A stretch of DNA of 42,056 nucleotides from an uncultured Bacteroidales bacterium. GTDB lineage: Bacteria; Bacteroidota; Bacteroidia; Bacteroidales; Paludibacteraceae. Position numbers and translations under genes: made by a program. Below the pieces are notes generated by a model. It was not told where the DNA came from, searched no databases, and saw only the letters and a program-made list of their open reading frames with translations. The stretch lies in NCBI GenBank assembly GCA_902780235.1, contig CACZEL010000016.1:1-42056 (forward strand), given 5' to 3'. Shown here in pieces: positions 31,181 through 40,723 of this stretch. Numbering within the stretch: position 1 is the first letter of the stretch; every line of letters starts with the position of its first letter.

Positions 31181-33832
31181 TTATTGGATGATAAACTTGA
31201 AACTACGTGTCTTCTTGTCGGTCACTACACGCAACAGGTATAATCCCGCTTCTGCAGGCGTATCGATCGTGCAACCGCCGTCAGGAATGTTGAATGTCTG
31301 ATCTTGATAGACATGTCCATCGGTGGTGATCCATTGTGCGTAACACTCGATATCGCTCTTACCTCCCCAATTCGCGTTGACAAACACTTTGTCTCCGTGT
31401 TGGTAGGAATAGGAAGCGGTGATGAACAAGCTATCCGGATTGGTTTCGAACTGATATTCGGTTCCGTCTGTGATGAACGGTCGGGCGCAAGCGCAGTTGT
31501 AATACTCGTCCGCTTGGCCTTTGTTTACCCAATAGCAGAGGTAGAACTCATCATTCTCATACTCCTCTTTTGGGAGGTCGTACATATTGAGGTTCGATGT
31601 GACCTGACCCTCAATAGCAGTACTGTCACTCTTGCGGTACCATTGGAAATTGCTTAGATTCAGTCCTTGTAACTGTGGATGGTCGGCCAGCAAACCGAGC
31701 ACGTTGCTATAGCGCTGTGCAATCACGTCGTTACCCACAGGCAAGGCGAACGGAAGAACAGCTGTCGTGTCTCCGCAATCGGAGTGAATATCAATCTGAA
31801 TGCCGTATTTCACGCCCGGTTTGGCAGTGGAAGGGATGTTAATTTCGAAATGGTCCGCTTTAATAGTCAGGTCATTCGTGTTGAAACCGTCTGCCTTAGC
31901 TGCATTGTCAAAGTCCACTTTTACCATACTGCCTTGTTGCAGGTTAATAGAACTGGTGTACGGAATCGTTCCGGGACCTTGAACACCGTTCTCCGGGCAT
32001 GGGATATTGGCTTCTCCAATCGTGAAAGTATAACGTCCGATGGTCACTTTGATGCTGATCACTGTCTCTGCGGACTGGCCTACGCATACATTGCTGCTGC
32101 TGCGGTAGATCGTACAAGTAGCCGTGTAATCTTGCGTTCCGTTATAAAAATGCGGTACAATAGTTGTGGTGTCATATACCATCACATCAGCCGATCCGTC
32201 TCCGAAATGCCATTTGATGCTATCCGGCATAAAATCCGGTTTGCAGGCAAATCGAACCGTGTCTTTTCCGCAAAGGGTGTTCTCTGCATCCGGAGAAAAC
32301 TCCTGACCGTTGATATAGATCGATTGTGACAATGATTTGGTGGCACCTCCGGCTGAGTAGCCGTAGGACTCATTGGAGGTAAAACCATACACATGCGCAA
32401 TAAAATTCGATCCGTTACTGCTCAGCGTGTGCGAAGCAGCGGTATTGCCCAAGGATATCTGGGCGTAGTAATAGGTGGTAGAACCGTTCACCTGTTTGAA
32501 ATGACTATACGCTGAATCGCCGTCGAGGAACATCAACTTCGGCTGATCCGTTACTACGTTCACGTTGTGCTTGGTTGTACCGTTCTTACTGGAATAAGTA
32601 GCAAAAGTGACTTGATCAATCTGTTGCTCAATCGGGTTTACCCATAACATAGCGGGGTCGCCATCATTCACATCGTCTGCTTTCTTGGAGGCCAAGAAGA
32701 GGTGGGTGGCACATGCACAGGAGGTTGTAACGACGCAACTGCCGTTTTTCGCGTAGTCGCCGTTCTCACCGATCGTGAATTGCCAGTAGTGCTTCTTGTC
32801 GGTCGTGAAATCAAATGTATGTACCAAATTGCCGTTAACTCGTACTTCGGTACCGTCATTCAATGCCATCACGCGGACATAATCGATCTTACGTCCGGCA
32901 GAAGTGGTGAGTACAAACGTGTTACCCCAATATTTGGTCGGCATCGCTTGCGAGAAGAGGTGGTCACGTTCTTTCTTTTGATACGGGATATTGGTATGCG
33001 GGTTGCCTTGGAAAACCGCAATCTTCTTGCCGTTACGCGCTTTGACAAACGTGCCCGACAAATCACCCGGTGTGTTATCCTTCTTGCCCGTCCATACGTA
33101 CCATACCTGACCAGCCTTCAGCATCGGAGAATGCAGCGTGTCGCCGATATGGTAGGTGTTATAAATGACGGAGTCCTCCGGATCGAGAATATAATGGTTG
33201 GCTGCGTCCTCGAATACCTGACTGATTCGTTGCGTATATTCCGTCGGACAATAGTCCACGATCGTACTATCCTCCGCAGCGATGATGGCAAAATGACTAC
33301 CTTGCGTCTTATCGGTACCTCCGTGGTCAGACGGCGTAAAAGTCTGTATCTTATATTCGTCCTTTAACGAAGCCGTCGGTAGCACGTTGGTGGCGTCAAA
33401 AGTAGCTTTCTTGTAGTTCGTCGCAAAGAGCGAGATGTTTTTATTCGAAGTAACATGCAACGCGCAGGTGTCCACTTTCTCCGAATAAACGGCATAACAA
33501 ACTTTCTGCGAACTCTGCATCGCCGTACGGGCATTGGATACTAAAACATTCCCATCGTATATCTCCACCAATTTCATCTGGTTGGCTGTTACGGCAAAAG
33601 TGTCCGAATAAGTGGTGTAAGGATTGGAAATAACCACTTGACAATCCTCACGCGATGAGATGGATAAGGACAAAGTAAGGTTGTTGTTTGGATCCTGATC
33701 CGCTTGCATAAAAGTGACCCAGAAATCTTTTCCCTCTGTAGACTGCCCTTCTTCTACTGTATCAGCGAACAGTTGTCCGAACGGCACTACCATCAGGCAG
33801 CAGAGTAGGGCATTGAATAGTTGTTTTTTCAT
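31181..33832 (-). CDS. Secreted IgGFc-binding-domain protein, paralogue, 883 aa
   Basis: It has the same architecture as the 906-aa protein: a signal peptide, STEGKDFWVTFMQADQD, NISLFATNYKKATFDATNVLPTA, GSHFAIIAAEDSTIVDY, GKKIAVFQGNPHTNIPY and MLWVNPIEQQIDQVTFATY. A PKD-like segment (SIKWHFGDGSADVM) follows. The C-terminus ends GLYLLRVVTDKKTRSFKFIIQ-like, a classical type A sorting tail of type IX secretion, unlike its paralogue's tail. It is the first gene of the cluster after the weak promoter near 33873-33903. The function is probably binding or adhesion at the surface. Confidence 0.85.
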   Translation of the reverse strand: MKKQLFNALLCCLMVVPFGQLFADTVEEGQSTEGKDFWVTFMQADQDPNNNLTLSLSISSREDCQVVISNPYTTYSDTFAVTANQMKLVEIYDGNVLVSNARTAMQSSQKVCYAVYSEKVDTCALHVTSNKNISLFATNYKKATFDATNVLPTASLKDEYKIQTFTPSDHGGTDKTQGSHFAIIAAEDSTIVDYCPTEYTQRISQVFEDAANHYILDPEDSVIYNTYHIGDTLHSPMLKAGQVWYVWTGKKDNTPGDLSGTFVKARNGKKIAVFQGNPHTNIPYQKKERDHLFSQAMPTKYWGNTFVLTTSAGRKIDYVRVMALNDGTEVRVNGNLVHTFDFTTDKKHYWQFTIGENGDYAKNGSCVVTTSCACATHLFLASKKADDVNDGDPAMLWVNPIEQQIDQVTFATYSSKNGTTKHNVNVVTDQPKLMFLDGDSAYSHFKQVNGSTTYYYAQISLGNTAASHTLSSNGSNFIAHVYGFTSNESYGYSAGGATKSLSQSIYINGQEFSPDAENTLCGKDTVRFACKPDFMPDSIKWHFGDGSADVMVYDTTTIVPHFYNGTQDYTATCTIYRSSSNVCVGQSAETVISIKVTIGRYTFTIGEANIPCPENGVQGPGTIPYTSSINLQQGSMVKVDFDNAAKADGFNTNDLTIKADHFEINIPSTAKPGVKYGIQIDIHSDCGDTTAVLPFALPVGNDVIAQRYSNVLGLLADHPQLQGLNLSNFQWYRKSDSTAIEGQVTSNLNMYDLPKEEYENDEFYLCYWVNKGQADEYYNCACARPFITDGTEYQFETNPDSLFITASYSYQHGDKVFVNANWGGKSDIECYAQWITTDGHVYQDQTFNIPDGGCTIDTPAEAGLYLLRVVTDKKTRSFKFIIQ

Positions 33833-33872
33833 ATTGATTAAATGATTAAATGTATGCGTTGTAATTCGGCTG

Positions 33873-33903
33873 CAAAATTACAAATTTTTCCGCATACGCG
33901 CGT
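33873..33903 (-). promoter_or_regulatory. Possible promoter of the surface-protein cluster
   Basis: A clear TAATTTTG box lies at 33880-33873 on the minus strand. The upstream GCGTATG element is present but shifted by about 2 nt from the usual register, so this is a weaker match. Confidence 0.5.
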
Positions 33904-33940
33904 ACACATATTCGCGAAAAATGTGTAAAAATTGACACAC

Positions 33941-35740
33941 TTATCGAATCTGTTGACCTAAAACCGTGTAAATTGTACCGTTACGTTCGATAACAACGCA
34001 ATTACCCCTTATCTCTTTACGGGCTGCGGGTATTGTCGCTTGAGGCGCAATAAGGGCTGTCTCGCCATCTCCATACGGGTCACCGTAACTTTGCGTCATG
34101 GTGGAAAAATCGACTGCATGACCTTGTTGGTCGCCCCAAATATACTCCACTAACTCCGGATAATCGATAAACGGATTGCGGTTTCCCTGAATCTTATTCA
34201 CCTCTATTGCCCGCTGTAACTCTTTCTCGCTCACCGGATCCATTCGATGCCAGGCTACCAACAGATCGCGCAGCCAAGGCTGAAACTCCTGCCAACTTGT
34301 GTTGGTCATAGCCTGTGCTGCTTCACCTGTTGTTTCCCAAGTTAAGGTGTCGCCGTAACAGGTAGCGATATAGAAATACGCACGTGCAAAATCACCCTTG
34401 TACTCGTCTGCCGGACAGAATGCACGAGTCAAACCGTGTATCGTGTCCTGGCCGGTCAAAAATGAACCATTCCAGAACGAACTGTCCGTTGGGATACCCG
34501 GTGCGTGATTCGATTTACTTCTGTTGGCAGATGCATCTCCCGGCACAAGGTGATACAAATCGCAGTACGCTTCATTCACCGTACCTCCCCACCAACTCTT
34601 GGGTAACATATGTTCGATATCAAAACCGCTGACGCTACCGGTAGGATTCTCCGGGTTGAAGAAGCGAACATTATTCGAATACATGTCCAGCACCTCATTC
34701 GTTATTGTATCACGGTCTGTGTAATAGAATGCATCCCATGTCTTGCGTGGACCGCTACCATATTTGTATCGTACGCCGCAGAAGATAATCTCACCCAATT
34801 TGGACTTGAGTACAGAGTCTTGTGTGCCTTGTGCACGCTCGTAATAATCGCTCGGCATAGGACCAATTGCCATACAGGTCGAATCAACGTTAAAAGTAGG
34901 CGGTGTATAGTGATAGCCGGAGATCATGATCGGAATGGTTTTCGTTACGGTCTGTCCGTCTATTCCTTGTCCGCTGATAGACAGTACATCATCTGCTTTA
35001 CCGGTAAAATCCAAACTGTATGCGATATCCACTTCGCCTCCTGCTGATGGCATCGTTGTGCTGCCCAAAGAGAAGACAGTTCCTTTCTGCAAGGACAATT
35101 GTATATCTCCAACCACGTGTTTACCAAGTACCATTAGACTGACTACATCTTCCGACGGCTCGTTGTCCTCTACCGGTACACTGCCAAAATCCACGGCATA
35201 CGGATGCTCGAAAACGGCTGTGTTAGGCAGCGGATCAGGTGCTTCAAACTCAATGCGTTGAACATACCAACGGTTATTGGATGCGGCTTTGGCTGCAATA
35301 GCGATCTCGCTAAGTGTATTATAGATGGATAGCACATACGGACGAATCTCCGCTTTGTGATTCGTCTCCCAAATAAGTTCCTGCCCGCACACATAAATGC
35401 CTTTGCCCGAAGTTGTGTCGTTCTTATGGGAGTATGAAGCCGCATAAACGGTCATCGTACTGATGGTATAGGTGGTGCTCAAATCGATAGTGAGTTCGCC
35501 TTTGGCGGATCCTGTTCCGCCTTTGATACCTCTACCCGAACCGGCATTGTATATATTGTTGGAAAGACTCACGCCTTGAACGCAATTGTCGGTCGAACTA
35601 AGTACGATCTTATTCAAGTCGCTCACTTTAGTGCCGGAGTCACCGCTTCCGTTTCCGCTTTTGAAAACGATGGTGTACGTCTCTGCCATCATACTGACTG
35701 AGCAGAAAAGTACTGCGAAAAGAAGGAGTCTGAATTTCAT
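33941..35740 (-). CDS. Secreted endonuclease I family nuclease, 599 aa
   Basis: A signal peptide (1-19) is followed by a beta-rich N-terminal domain (about 20-165) and an Ig-like domain (about 180-285). The catalytic endonuclease I domain comes next. Its core reads GFDIEHMLPKSWWGG and then DLYHLVPGDASANRSKSNH (about 365-405), the His-based active-site region of the family. The short C-terminal tail (RKEIRGNCVVIERNGTIYTV then GQQIR) matches the tail of the 906-aa protein and suggests export by type IX secretion. It would degrade extracellular nucleic acid for nutrients or biofilm turnover. It is the last gene of the lipoprotein, foldase, permease, pssA run. Confidence 0.88.
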   Translation of the reverse strand: MKFRLLLFAVLFCSVSMMAETYTIVFKSGNGSGDSGTKVSDLNKIVLSSTDNCVQGVSLSNNIYNAGSGRGIKGGTGSAKGELTIDLSTTYTISTMTVYAASYSHKNDTTSGKGIYVCGQELIWETNHKAEIRPYVLSIYNTLSEIAIAAKAASNNRWYVQRIEFEAPDPLPNTAVFEHPYAVDFGSVPVEDNEPSEDVVSLMVLGKHVVGDIQLSLQKGTVFSLGSTTMPSAGGEVDIAYSLDFTGKADDVLSISGQGIDGQTVTKTIPIMISGYHYTPPTFNVDSTCMAIGPMPSDYYERAQGTQDSVLKSKLGEIIFCGVRYKYGSGPRKTWDAFYYTDRDTITNEVLDMYSNNVRFFNPENPTGSVSGFDIEHMLPKSWWGGTVNEAYCDLYHLVPGDASANRSKSNHAPGIPTDSSFWNGSFLTGQDTIHGLTRAFCPADEYKGDFARAYFYIATCYGDTLTWETTGEAAQAMTNTSWQEFQPWLRDLLVAWHRMDPVSEKELQRAIEVNKIQGNRNPFIDYPELVEYIWGDQQGHAVDFSTMTQSYGDPYGDGETALIAPQATIPAARKEIRGNCVVIERNGTIYTVLGQQIR

Positions 35741-35749
35741 GGTAAGATA

Positions 35750-35777
35750 TTAATTATTAATTGTTAATTATTAATTC
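35750..35777. repeat. Heptamer array (TTAATTA) with the pssA stop codon
   Basis: TTAATTA, TTAATTG, TTAATTA and TTAATTC in exact register fill the junction. The pssA stop (35771-35773) lies in the last unit. Confidence 0.92.
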
Positions 35778-36475
35778 TTCTTCCCGCAGGTAAGCAGCAG
35801 ATTCAGCATCACGTACCATAAGATACATCCCGTGCCGCTGAAGAAGGCAAACTCGATATGATGATGAATGATCGCTTTGGCGATGCAATAACCGAGAATG
35901 ATCAGGCATCCTGCTAAAAAACTGATAATCACCACTTTCTCTTTCTTGAAAGCCTTGAAACTGAAGAACGGAATCTCGGCATTCAGCAGGTAGCAACTTA
36001 CCAACGAAAGTCCCAACAAACACCAACCCATCCAGTCGTATGCCAACATCGCGTACGGCATGCAGCAGATACCGCCCCAGAAGATGGCATTCGCCGGAGT
36101 CGCCAAACCGATAAACGAATCGTGCTGACGCTCATCGACATTAAACTTGGCCAGACGAAGCGCTGAAAAAGCGGCCATCAGCAAGGCGATCAATGCCCAC
36201 CAGCCGAGTATCGGACGCAGGTAGCAGAACAGCATCATAGCCGGCGCCAAACCAAACGTAATGTCGTCTGCCAACGAATCCAATTCAATACCTATCGGAC
36301 TTGGCGCTTTCAACAAACGGGCACTCAGTCCGTCAAAGAAATCAAAGAATGCGCCGATCAAAATGAAGATAAACGCCCATAGAAAAGCACCTTGCGTAGC
36401 TAAATAAACCGATATACTGCCGCAAAGCAGGTTGCAACTTGTGATCGCGTCAGGAATAATTCGTTTGCAATTCAT
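35771..36475 (-). CDS. pssA: CDP-diacylglycerol-serine O-phosphatidyltransferase, 234 aa
   Basis: PssA makes phosphatidylserine from CDP-diacylglycerol and serine, the route to phosphatidylethanolamine. The CDP-alcohol phosphotransferase motif is complete: Asp48-Gly49, Ala52-Arg53, Gly62, Asp66 and Asp70. About seven membrane segments are present. The ATG overlaps the stop of the upstream permease by 4 bp (36472-36475). The serine-specific assignment rests on the overall match and length; a psd gene is not in the window. Confidence 0.94.
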   Translation of the reverse strand: MNCKRIIPDAITSCNLLCGSISVYLATQGAFLWAFIFILIGAFFDFFDGLSARLLKAPSPIGIELDSLADDITFGLAPAMMLFCYLRPILGWWALIALLMAAFSALRLAKFNVDERQHDSFIGLATPANAIFWGGICCMPYAMLAYDWMGWCLLGLSLVSCYLLNAEIPFFSFKAFKKEKVVIISFLAGCLIILGYCIAKAIIHHHIEFAFFSGTGCILWYVMLNLLLTCGKKN

Positions 36476-37716
36476 AATTTTCTATATACTAAATAAGTGA
36501 CTATTATCGACGGAACACAACAAGCCATGACAATCCAGAAGAATCCCAGATAGCCTGTCGCTTCTTGGATATATCCGGCTATCGTGCCAGGTAACATCAA
36601 ACCAAGGAACATAAACGCGGTGCAAATCGAAAAATGCGCCGTCTTGTGACTGCCGTCCGCTACACGCATCATATAAAGCATACATGCCGTGTAACCAAGT
36701 CCGTAACCCAACTGCTCGATACCTACGCATAGGCTTAAGATCCAGAATGCAGTTGGCTGATTCTGTGCAAAATAGACATAGACGATGCAGGGTAAGGTCA
36801 AACAAAGCGCCATCGGCAGGATGGCTTTCTTCAAGCCCGTCTTACTGGCCCATATGCCGCCTCCGATACCGCCTAATAGCATCAGCACGACGCCGATACC
36901 CGTGATCTGACCGATCGTGTCCACGCTGATACCCAAACCGCCCTGTTCGCGCGCTGCCAAGAAGAACGGATTGCATAACTTCAACAATAAAGCCTCCGGA
37001 AGTCGGTATAGCAACATAAAACACAACGCCAAGATGATTTCCGGTTTGCGGAAAAACTCCACCCAAACCATCCCGATCTCTCGCCAAATATCTTTCACCT
37101 TTAACCTTTCACTTTTCACCTCTATTGCCGGCATGCTCCATGCGTGCCAAACAGCGATTAGAGCCAAGATGGCGCTGCAAAGGAGTAGGGCATAGGTCCA
37201 CGACGTCGAGATGTCCGTGCGTTTTTGCAACCATCCTACAATCATCAGCAACAGGGACTGACAGAAAATATTCGCAATGCGGTAGAACGTAGAACGCAAA
37301 CCGACATAAGCCGATTGATCGTGTTCGTTCAATGCGATCATATAGTATCCGTCCGCTGCAATGTCATGGGTCGCAGAGCAGAAAGCGGTGATAGTGAATA
37401 AGATAAGCGCAATCGTGAAATGTCCTTGTGGCGCTAACCATGCCAGCAACGCAACCGTCACCGCCATCAGAATTTGCATCGTCAGTACCCACCATCGTTT
37501 GGTGCGCAGCACATCGACGAACGGACTCCACAAAGGTTTGACTACCCACGGAAAAGCAATGAGCGAGGTGAACAATGCCATCTCGCTATTCGGTACACCA
37601 AGTTGCGCAAAAAGCGTTATACTGATGCTTGTAACCAAAAAGTATGGGATACCTTCCGCCAAATAGAGCGTAGGTACCCATACTAATGGTGATATATTCC
37701 TTATATTATTACGCAC
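36472..37716 (-). CDS. AmpG-like MFS permease, 414 aa
   Basis: This is a twelve-helix major facilitator protein whose opening WVPTLYLAEGIPYFLVTS matches AmpG-type muropeptide permeases, which import peptidoglycan fragments for recycling. The AmpG family also includes other carriers, so the substrate is probable only. The cytoplasmic loop between helices 6 and 7 contains VKSERLKVKD, encoded entirely by a heptamer array (37092-37119). It is coupled to pssA by a 4-bp overlap and follows the PpiD-like gene by 10 bp. Confidence 0.85.
   Translation of the reverse strand: MRNNIRNISPLVWVPTLYLAEGIPYFLVTSISITLFAQLGVPNSEMALFTSLIAFPWVVKPLWSPFVDVLRTKRWWVLTMQILMAVTVALLAWLAPQGHFTIALILFTITAFCSATHDIAADGYYMIALNEHDQSAYVGLRSTFYRIANIFCQSLLLMIVGWLQKRTDISTSWTYALLLCSAILALIAVWHAWSMPAIEVKSERLKVKDIWREIGMVWVEFFRKPEIILALCFMLLYRLPEALLLKLCNPFFLAAREQGGLGISVDTIGQITGIGVVLMLLGGIGGGIWASKTGLKKAILPMALCLTLPCIVYVYFAQNQPTAFWILSLCVGIEQLGYGLGYTACMLYMMRVADGSHKTAHFSICTAFMFLGLMLPGTIAGYIQEATGYLGFFWIVMACCVPSIIVTYLVYRKL
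37092..37119. repeat. Heptamer array inside the MFS permease gene
   Basis: CTTTCAC, CTTTAAC, CTTTCAC and TTTTCAC run in register. On the coding strand this is the GTGAAAA/GTGAAAG family also seen at 6016-6057 and 18809-18881. Confidence 0.92.
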
Positions 37717-37726
37717 ACGCGCGTGA

Positions 37727-39730
37727 TTATTGGAAGTTAGCGCGGTTGTCCACTACCTCTGCCTTGTCTTCCATCAGCTGGATAGCCTGATACGGCAGAT
37801 AAGCGAAACGACTTGCCAACTGTGCTTTTTCGCTCTCAGCAACGAAAGTCTCTGCTGCGTTGTTGGCCGCACCGGTCTTAACTACGAATACGCCCATATT
37901 GCCTTGGATCGGCTCGCTCAACGCGTTCTCACCTTGTGCAATAGCCTTACCGATCACAGCCGGCTCCATGCCTGCGTTGCCCAGACGGCTGTCACCCAAA
38001 GCTACGCGCTCTACGTGCTGGATCGACTGACCTAAGATCTCTGCGGCTGCCTCAAGGCTCTCAACACCCTTCAGTTGCTTCATCAGATAAGCAGCCTTTG
38101 CGTTGTTGGTAGCCTCGTAAGTCAACTCGGCACGAACAGCGTTCAACGAACGGTACTCACCGTCATTTACCTCTGTCAATGCTGCTACGATGAACTGCTG
38201 ACCGCACTCGAATACGTCGCTTACAGCACCTTCTTTAGCCTCGAATGCCCAACGAACGATAGCACGGCTGCCTTTCAATTGACCTACTTTATCGGTCGTT
38301 GCTGTCAGATTATACTGCGGAACAACGGTCATACCTGCCTCTTGAGCTGCTGCTTCCAATGCCTCGGCATTGTTGTTATTCACGATGAACTGCTTGGCGT
38401 TGTTATAAATAACCGAATAGGTCTTGCTCGACGGAGTTACCTCACGCGCCAGGATAGCCAGTTTCACTTTCGGAGTCGGTTTACCGAGCTCGAGGATCTC
38501 GAACGTCTGCTCACCCATTCCTTGTGCAACCGTGAAACGCTCGCCGCGTTTGCCGTTCAGTGCCGGCTCAGCGATGTTCTTCGGCAGATCACTTGCTTTG
38601 AACCAACCGAGTTCCTGATCCTCTTGACCTTCCTCTACTGCAATAGCTTTCAACTCAACGCTATCCGGCAGCGAATAACCGGCTTGCATAATACGAGCCA
38701 TAGAATACGTGTTGTTCTCGAACAAGATCTCCGTGCAGTCACCTGCTTTGGCACCCTTCGCAAAAGCGAACTCTTTGAACTGTGCCGGAACGGTCTCTTC
38801 CGAGTAGTCACGACCGTCGTACATGATATCCGAGTTGGTGTTTACTACGAGGCTGATGTCGTCCGTTGTCTTGAACTCTTCCTGCAGATTGTTCATCATC
38901 GTCTCGGCTGCCTTGAAATCGTCCTCGCTCGGTACGATGTCGAATGCGATGTACTTGATAGCACGGTTCGGAGTCTGCTTGTATTGCTCTTTGTGCTTGT
39001 TGTACAGTTTCTTGATGTCGCTCTCGCTAACCTTTACAAGGCTGTCTGCTACTGCGAAATACGGTTTCATCACGTAGTCTACCACTACGCCGTTCTGACG
39101 ACCGTTGAATGCGTACTCAGCATCCAGCGAGTTAGCCTTCAGCAGGTGTTGCAGCAATGCCGTGTATTTCTCCTGCATGTAACTGATGCGAACGGCTTTC
39201 TCCCAGTACAGCCAATAATCCTTGGCTTGCTTGAGGTTCGCGTTCTCAGCATCGTCGCTCTCGTTGTTGATAGCCGAGATCAAGCCCTTCACTGCCTCGC
39301 GGCTGAACTGACCGTCTTCGCCCATGAATGCACGACGACCACGGATGATCTGGTGTACGTTCTCGCCTACACACAACTCCGTCAACTCGTCAGCGGTAAT
39401 GTCCATACCGATCTTCTCTGCCTGAGCGCGAAGGGTGTAGTCCATTACGTACATGTTCCACACTTGGTTACGAATCTGTGCGTACGTGTCTTCATCAAAA
39501 TCCGTACGACCCGACTCAATCTTGTACACTTCTGTCAATTGTTCTTTAGCTGCCTCGTACTCCGTGTAATGAATCTTCTGACCTTCGATCTCACCGACGT
39601 TCTCGCGGCTGCGGTTGAAGAAACTACTACCGGAGTTCAAAAAGTCTCCGAGGATAAATGCCAACATGGCGAGACCCACAATTGCGATCAACAATGCGCC
39701 ATGATTTCTAATTCTTTGTAAACTTGCCAT
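37727..39730 (-). CDS. PpiD/SurA-like periplasmic peptidyl-prolyl isomerase, 667 aa
   Basis: An N-terminal cytoplasmic stub and single membrane helix (about 12-33: LLIAIVGLAMLAFILGDFL) anchor a large periplasmic domain. The SurA_N-like chaperone region (VGEIEGQKIHYTEYEAAKEQ, about 43-62) is followed by parvulin-type segments, one degenerate (about 330-420, with ELGWFKASDLPKNIAEPAL). The layout matches PpiD, which helps outer-membrane and secreted proteins fold after Sec export. It lies 34 bp downstream of an OB-like lipoprotein gene and is followed by the permease and pssA. Confidence 0.9.
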   Translation of the reverse strand: MASLQRIRNHGALLIAIVGLAMLAFILGDFLNSGSSFFNRSRENVGEIEGQKIHYTEYEAAKEQLTEVYKIESGRTDFDEDTYAQIRNQVWNMYVMDYTLRAQAEKIGMDITADELTELCVGENVHQIIRGRRAFMGEDGQFSREAVKGLISAINNESDDAENANLKQAKDYWLYWEKAVRISYMQEKYTALLQHLLKANSLDAEYAFNGRQNGVVVDYVMKPYFAVADSLVKVSESDIKKLYNKHKEQYKQTPNRAIKYIAFDIVPSEDDFKAAETMMNNLQEEFKTTDDISLVVNTNSDIMYDGRDYSEETVPAQFKEFAFAKGAKAGDCTEILFENNTYSMARIMQAGYSLPDSVELKAIAVEEGQEDQELGWFKASDLPKNIAEPALNGKRGERFTVAQGMGEQTFEILELGKPTPKVKLAILAREVTPSSKTYSVIYNNAKQFIVNNNNAEALEAAAQEAGMTVVPQYNLTATTDKVGQLKGSRAIVRWAFEAKEGAVSDVFECGQQFIVAALTEVNDGEYRSLNAVRAELTYEATNNAKAAYLMKQLKGVESLEAAAEILGQSIQHVERVALGDSRLGNAGMEPAVIGKAIAQGENALSEPIQGNMGVFVVKTGAANNAAETFVAESEKAQLASRFAYLPYQAIQLMEDKAEVVDNRANFQ

Positions 39731-39764
39731 TTTTGTATGATATAATTATAATTTTTTTGCGTTC

Positions 39765-40610
39765 TTATTCTTGTCCTTGCGGCTCTTCTAAGATAGTGAT
39801 CTTTCCGTTCTTCATCTCTGCCGTAGTACCGTTATAGTTCATGATCTTTCCGGTCAAACGAACTTTAGCGCCTACAGGTACAGGTGTCGTACCGTCCGGT
39901 ACATTACACCAATAAGCCTCGAATACCTTCGATCCGGCTTTTACATCGTCAATCCAGAACCATTTCTGCTGACCCTTGCTGATCTCGTTGCTGTAACCTG
40001 CCGATTGAACGTAACCGTCGATTACATAGACATCAGCACTTGTTCCGCCGTTCGGCAATGCCAATGCTGCCGTCTTCGCTTCTGCACAGGTCGCATAAAC
40101 TGTATCAGGTATGGTCGGACGAACAATCGAGTCGATACGTACGATGAAACCGTCCTTCAACTCCGGCGTCGAACCCTTGTAGTTGATCAGCGTACCGCGG
40201 ACGGTCAGTTTCGAACCTACCAAAGGTACATCCGTCATCTTCGTGAACTTCGTGTCGTTGATGTTGTTGATATAGTAACACGAGATACTCGTCTTGCCGC
40301 CGTTATCTGACAACTTGAAGTTGATGTTCGTGTACTTCGACGGAACATCCTCCGGATTCGTGCTGTTGACGGTTACTGTACCAGACAACTTATATATCTC
40401 TGCTGTTGCTTGGTCTGCCGGCAGACTCTTGCAAATAGCGATCGCGCTGTCAATCGAAATCACGATACCGTCCGTGTCGGGAATCAGCACGGGGATCGAG
40501 TCGCCTTGAGTCTTTTCGTTGTTACCCGGCATGCCGATGTACTGGGGCTCATTACAACTGAACATCACTACTGCTACCATAGCCAGCAGTACAAATAAAT
40601 TCTTTTTCAT
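39765..40610 (-). CDS. Lipoprotein with two OB-like domains, 281 aa
   Basis: The lipobox VVMFSC near residue 19 gives a surface or periplasmic lipoprotein. Two similar domains follow (about 50-165 and 170-275). Each contains a beta-barrel-like pattern ending in (L/I)xxYxGxTxExKxG: LINYKGSTPELKDG and IMNYNGTTAEMKNG. This is typical of OB-fold repeat lipoproteins of unknown function in Bacteroidales. The frame extends to a GTG at 40634, but the ATG at 40608-40610 gives a normal lipoprotein signal (MKKNLFVLLAM) and is preferred. The promoter is at 40656-40686. Confidence 0.82.
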   Translation of the reverse strand: MKKNLFVLLAMVAVVMFSCNEPQYIGMPGNNEKTQGDSIPVLIPDTDGIVISIDSAIAICKSLPADQATAEIYKLSGTVTVNSTNPEDVPSKYTNINFKLSDNGGKTSISCYYINNINDTKFTKMTDVPLVGSKLTVRGTLINYKGSTPELKDGFIVRIDSIVRPTIPDTVYATCAEAKTAALALPNGGTSADVYVIDGYVQSAGYSNEISKGQQKWFWIDDVKAGSKVFEAYWCNVPDGTTPVPVGAKVRLTGKIMNYNGTTAEMKNGKITILEEPQGQE

Positions 40611-40655
40611 ATGTATATTATTTATGGTTTTCACGTTTTATCTCAAAATAGCGTG

Positions 40656-40686
40656 CAAAGATACGAAAAATATTTCACGCGCGCAA
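40656..40686 (-). promoter_or_regulatory. Promoter of the lipoprotein-foldase-pssA operon
   Basis: TTGCGCGCGTG from 40686 and TATCTTTG at 40663-40656 on the minus strand, with 23-nt register. Confidence 0.72.
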
Positions 40687-40723
40687 ATAAATTAGGAAAA
40701 AATGCAAAAAAAATGCAATTTTC

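Noticed and set aside
38075-39721. Long plus-strand reading frame (548 codons) opposite the PpiD-like gene
   Set aside because: It is antisense to a gene with clear domains, has an unnatural composition rich in Leu, Cys and His, and has no promoter or recognisable domain.
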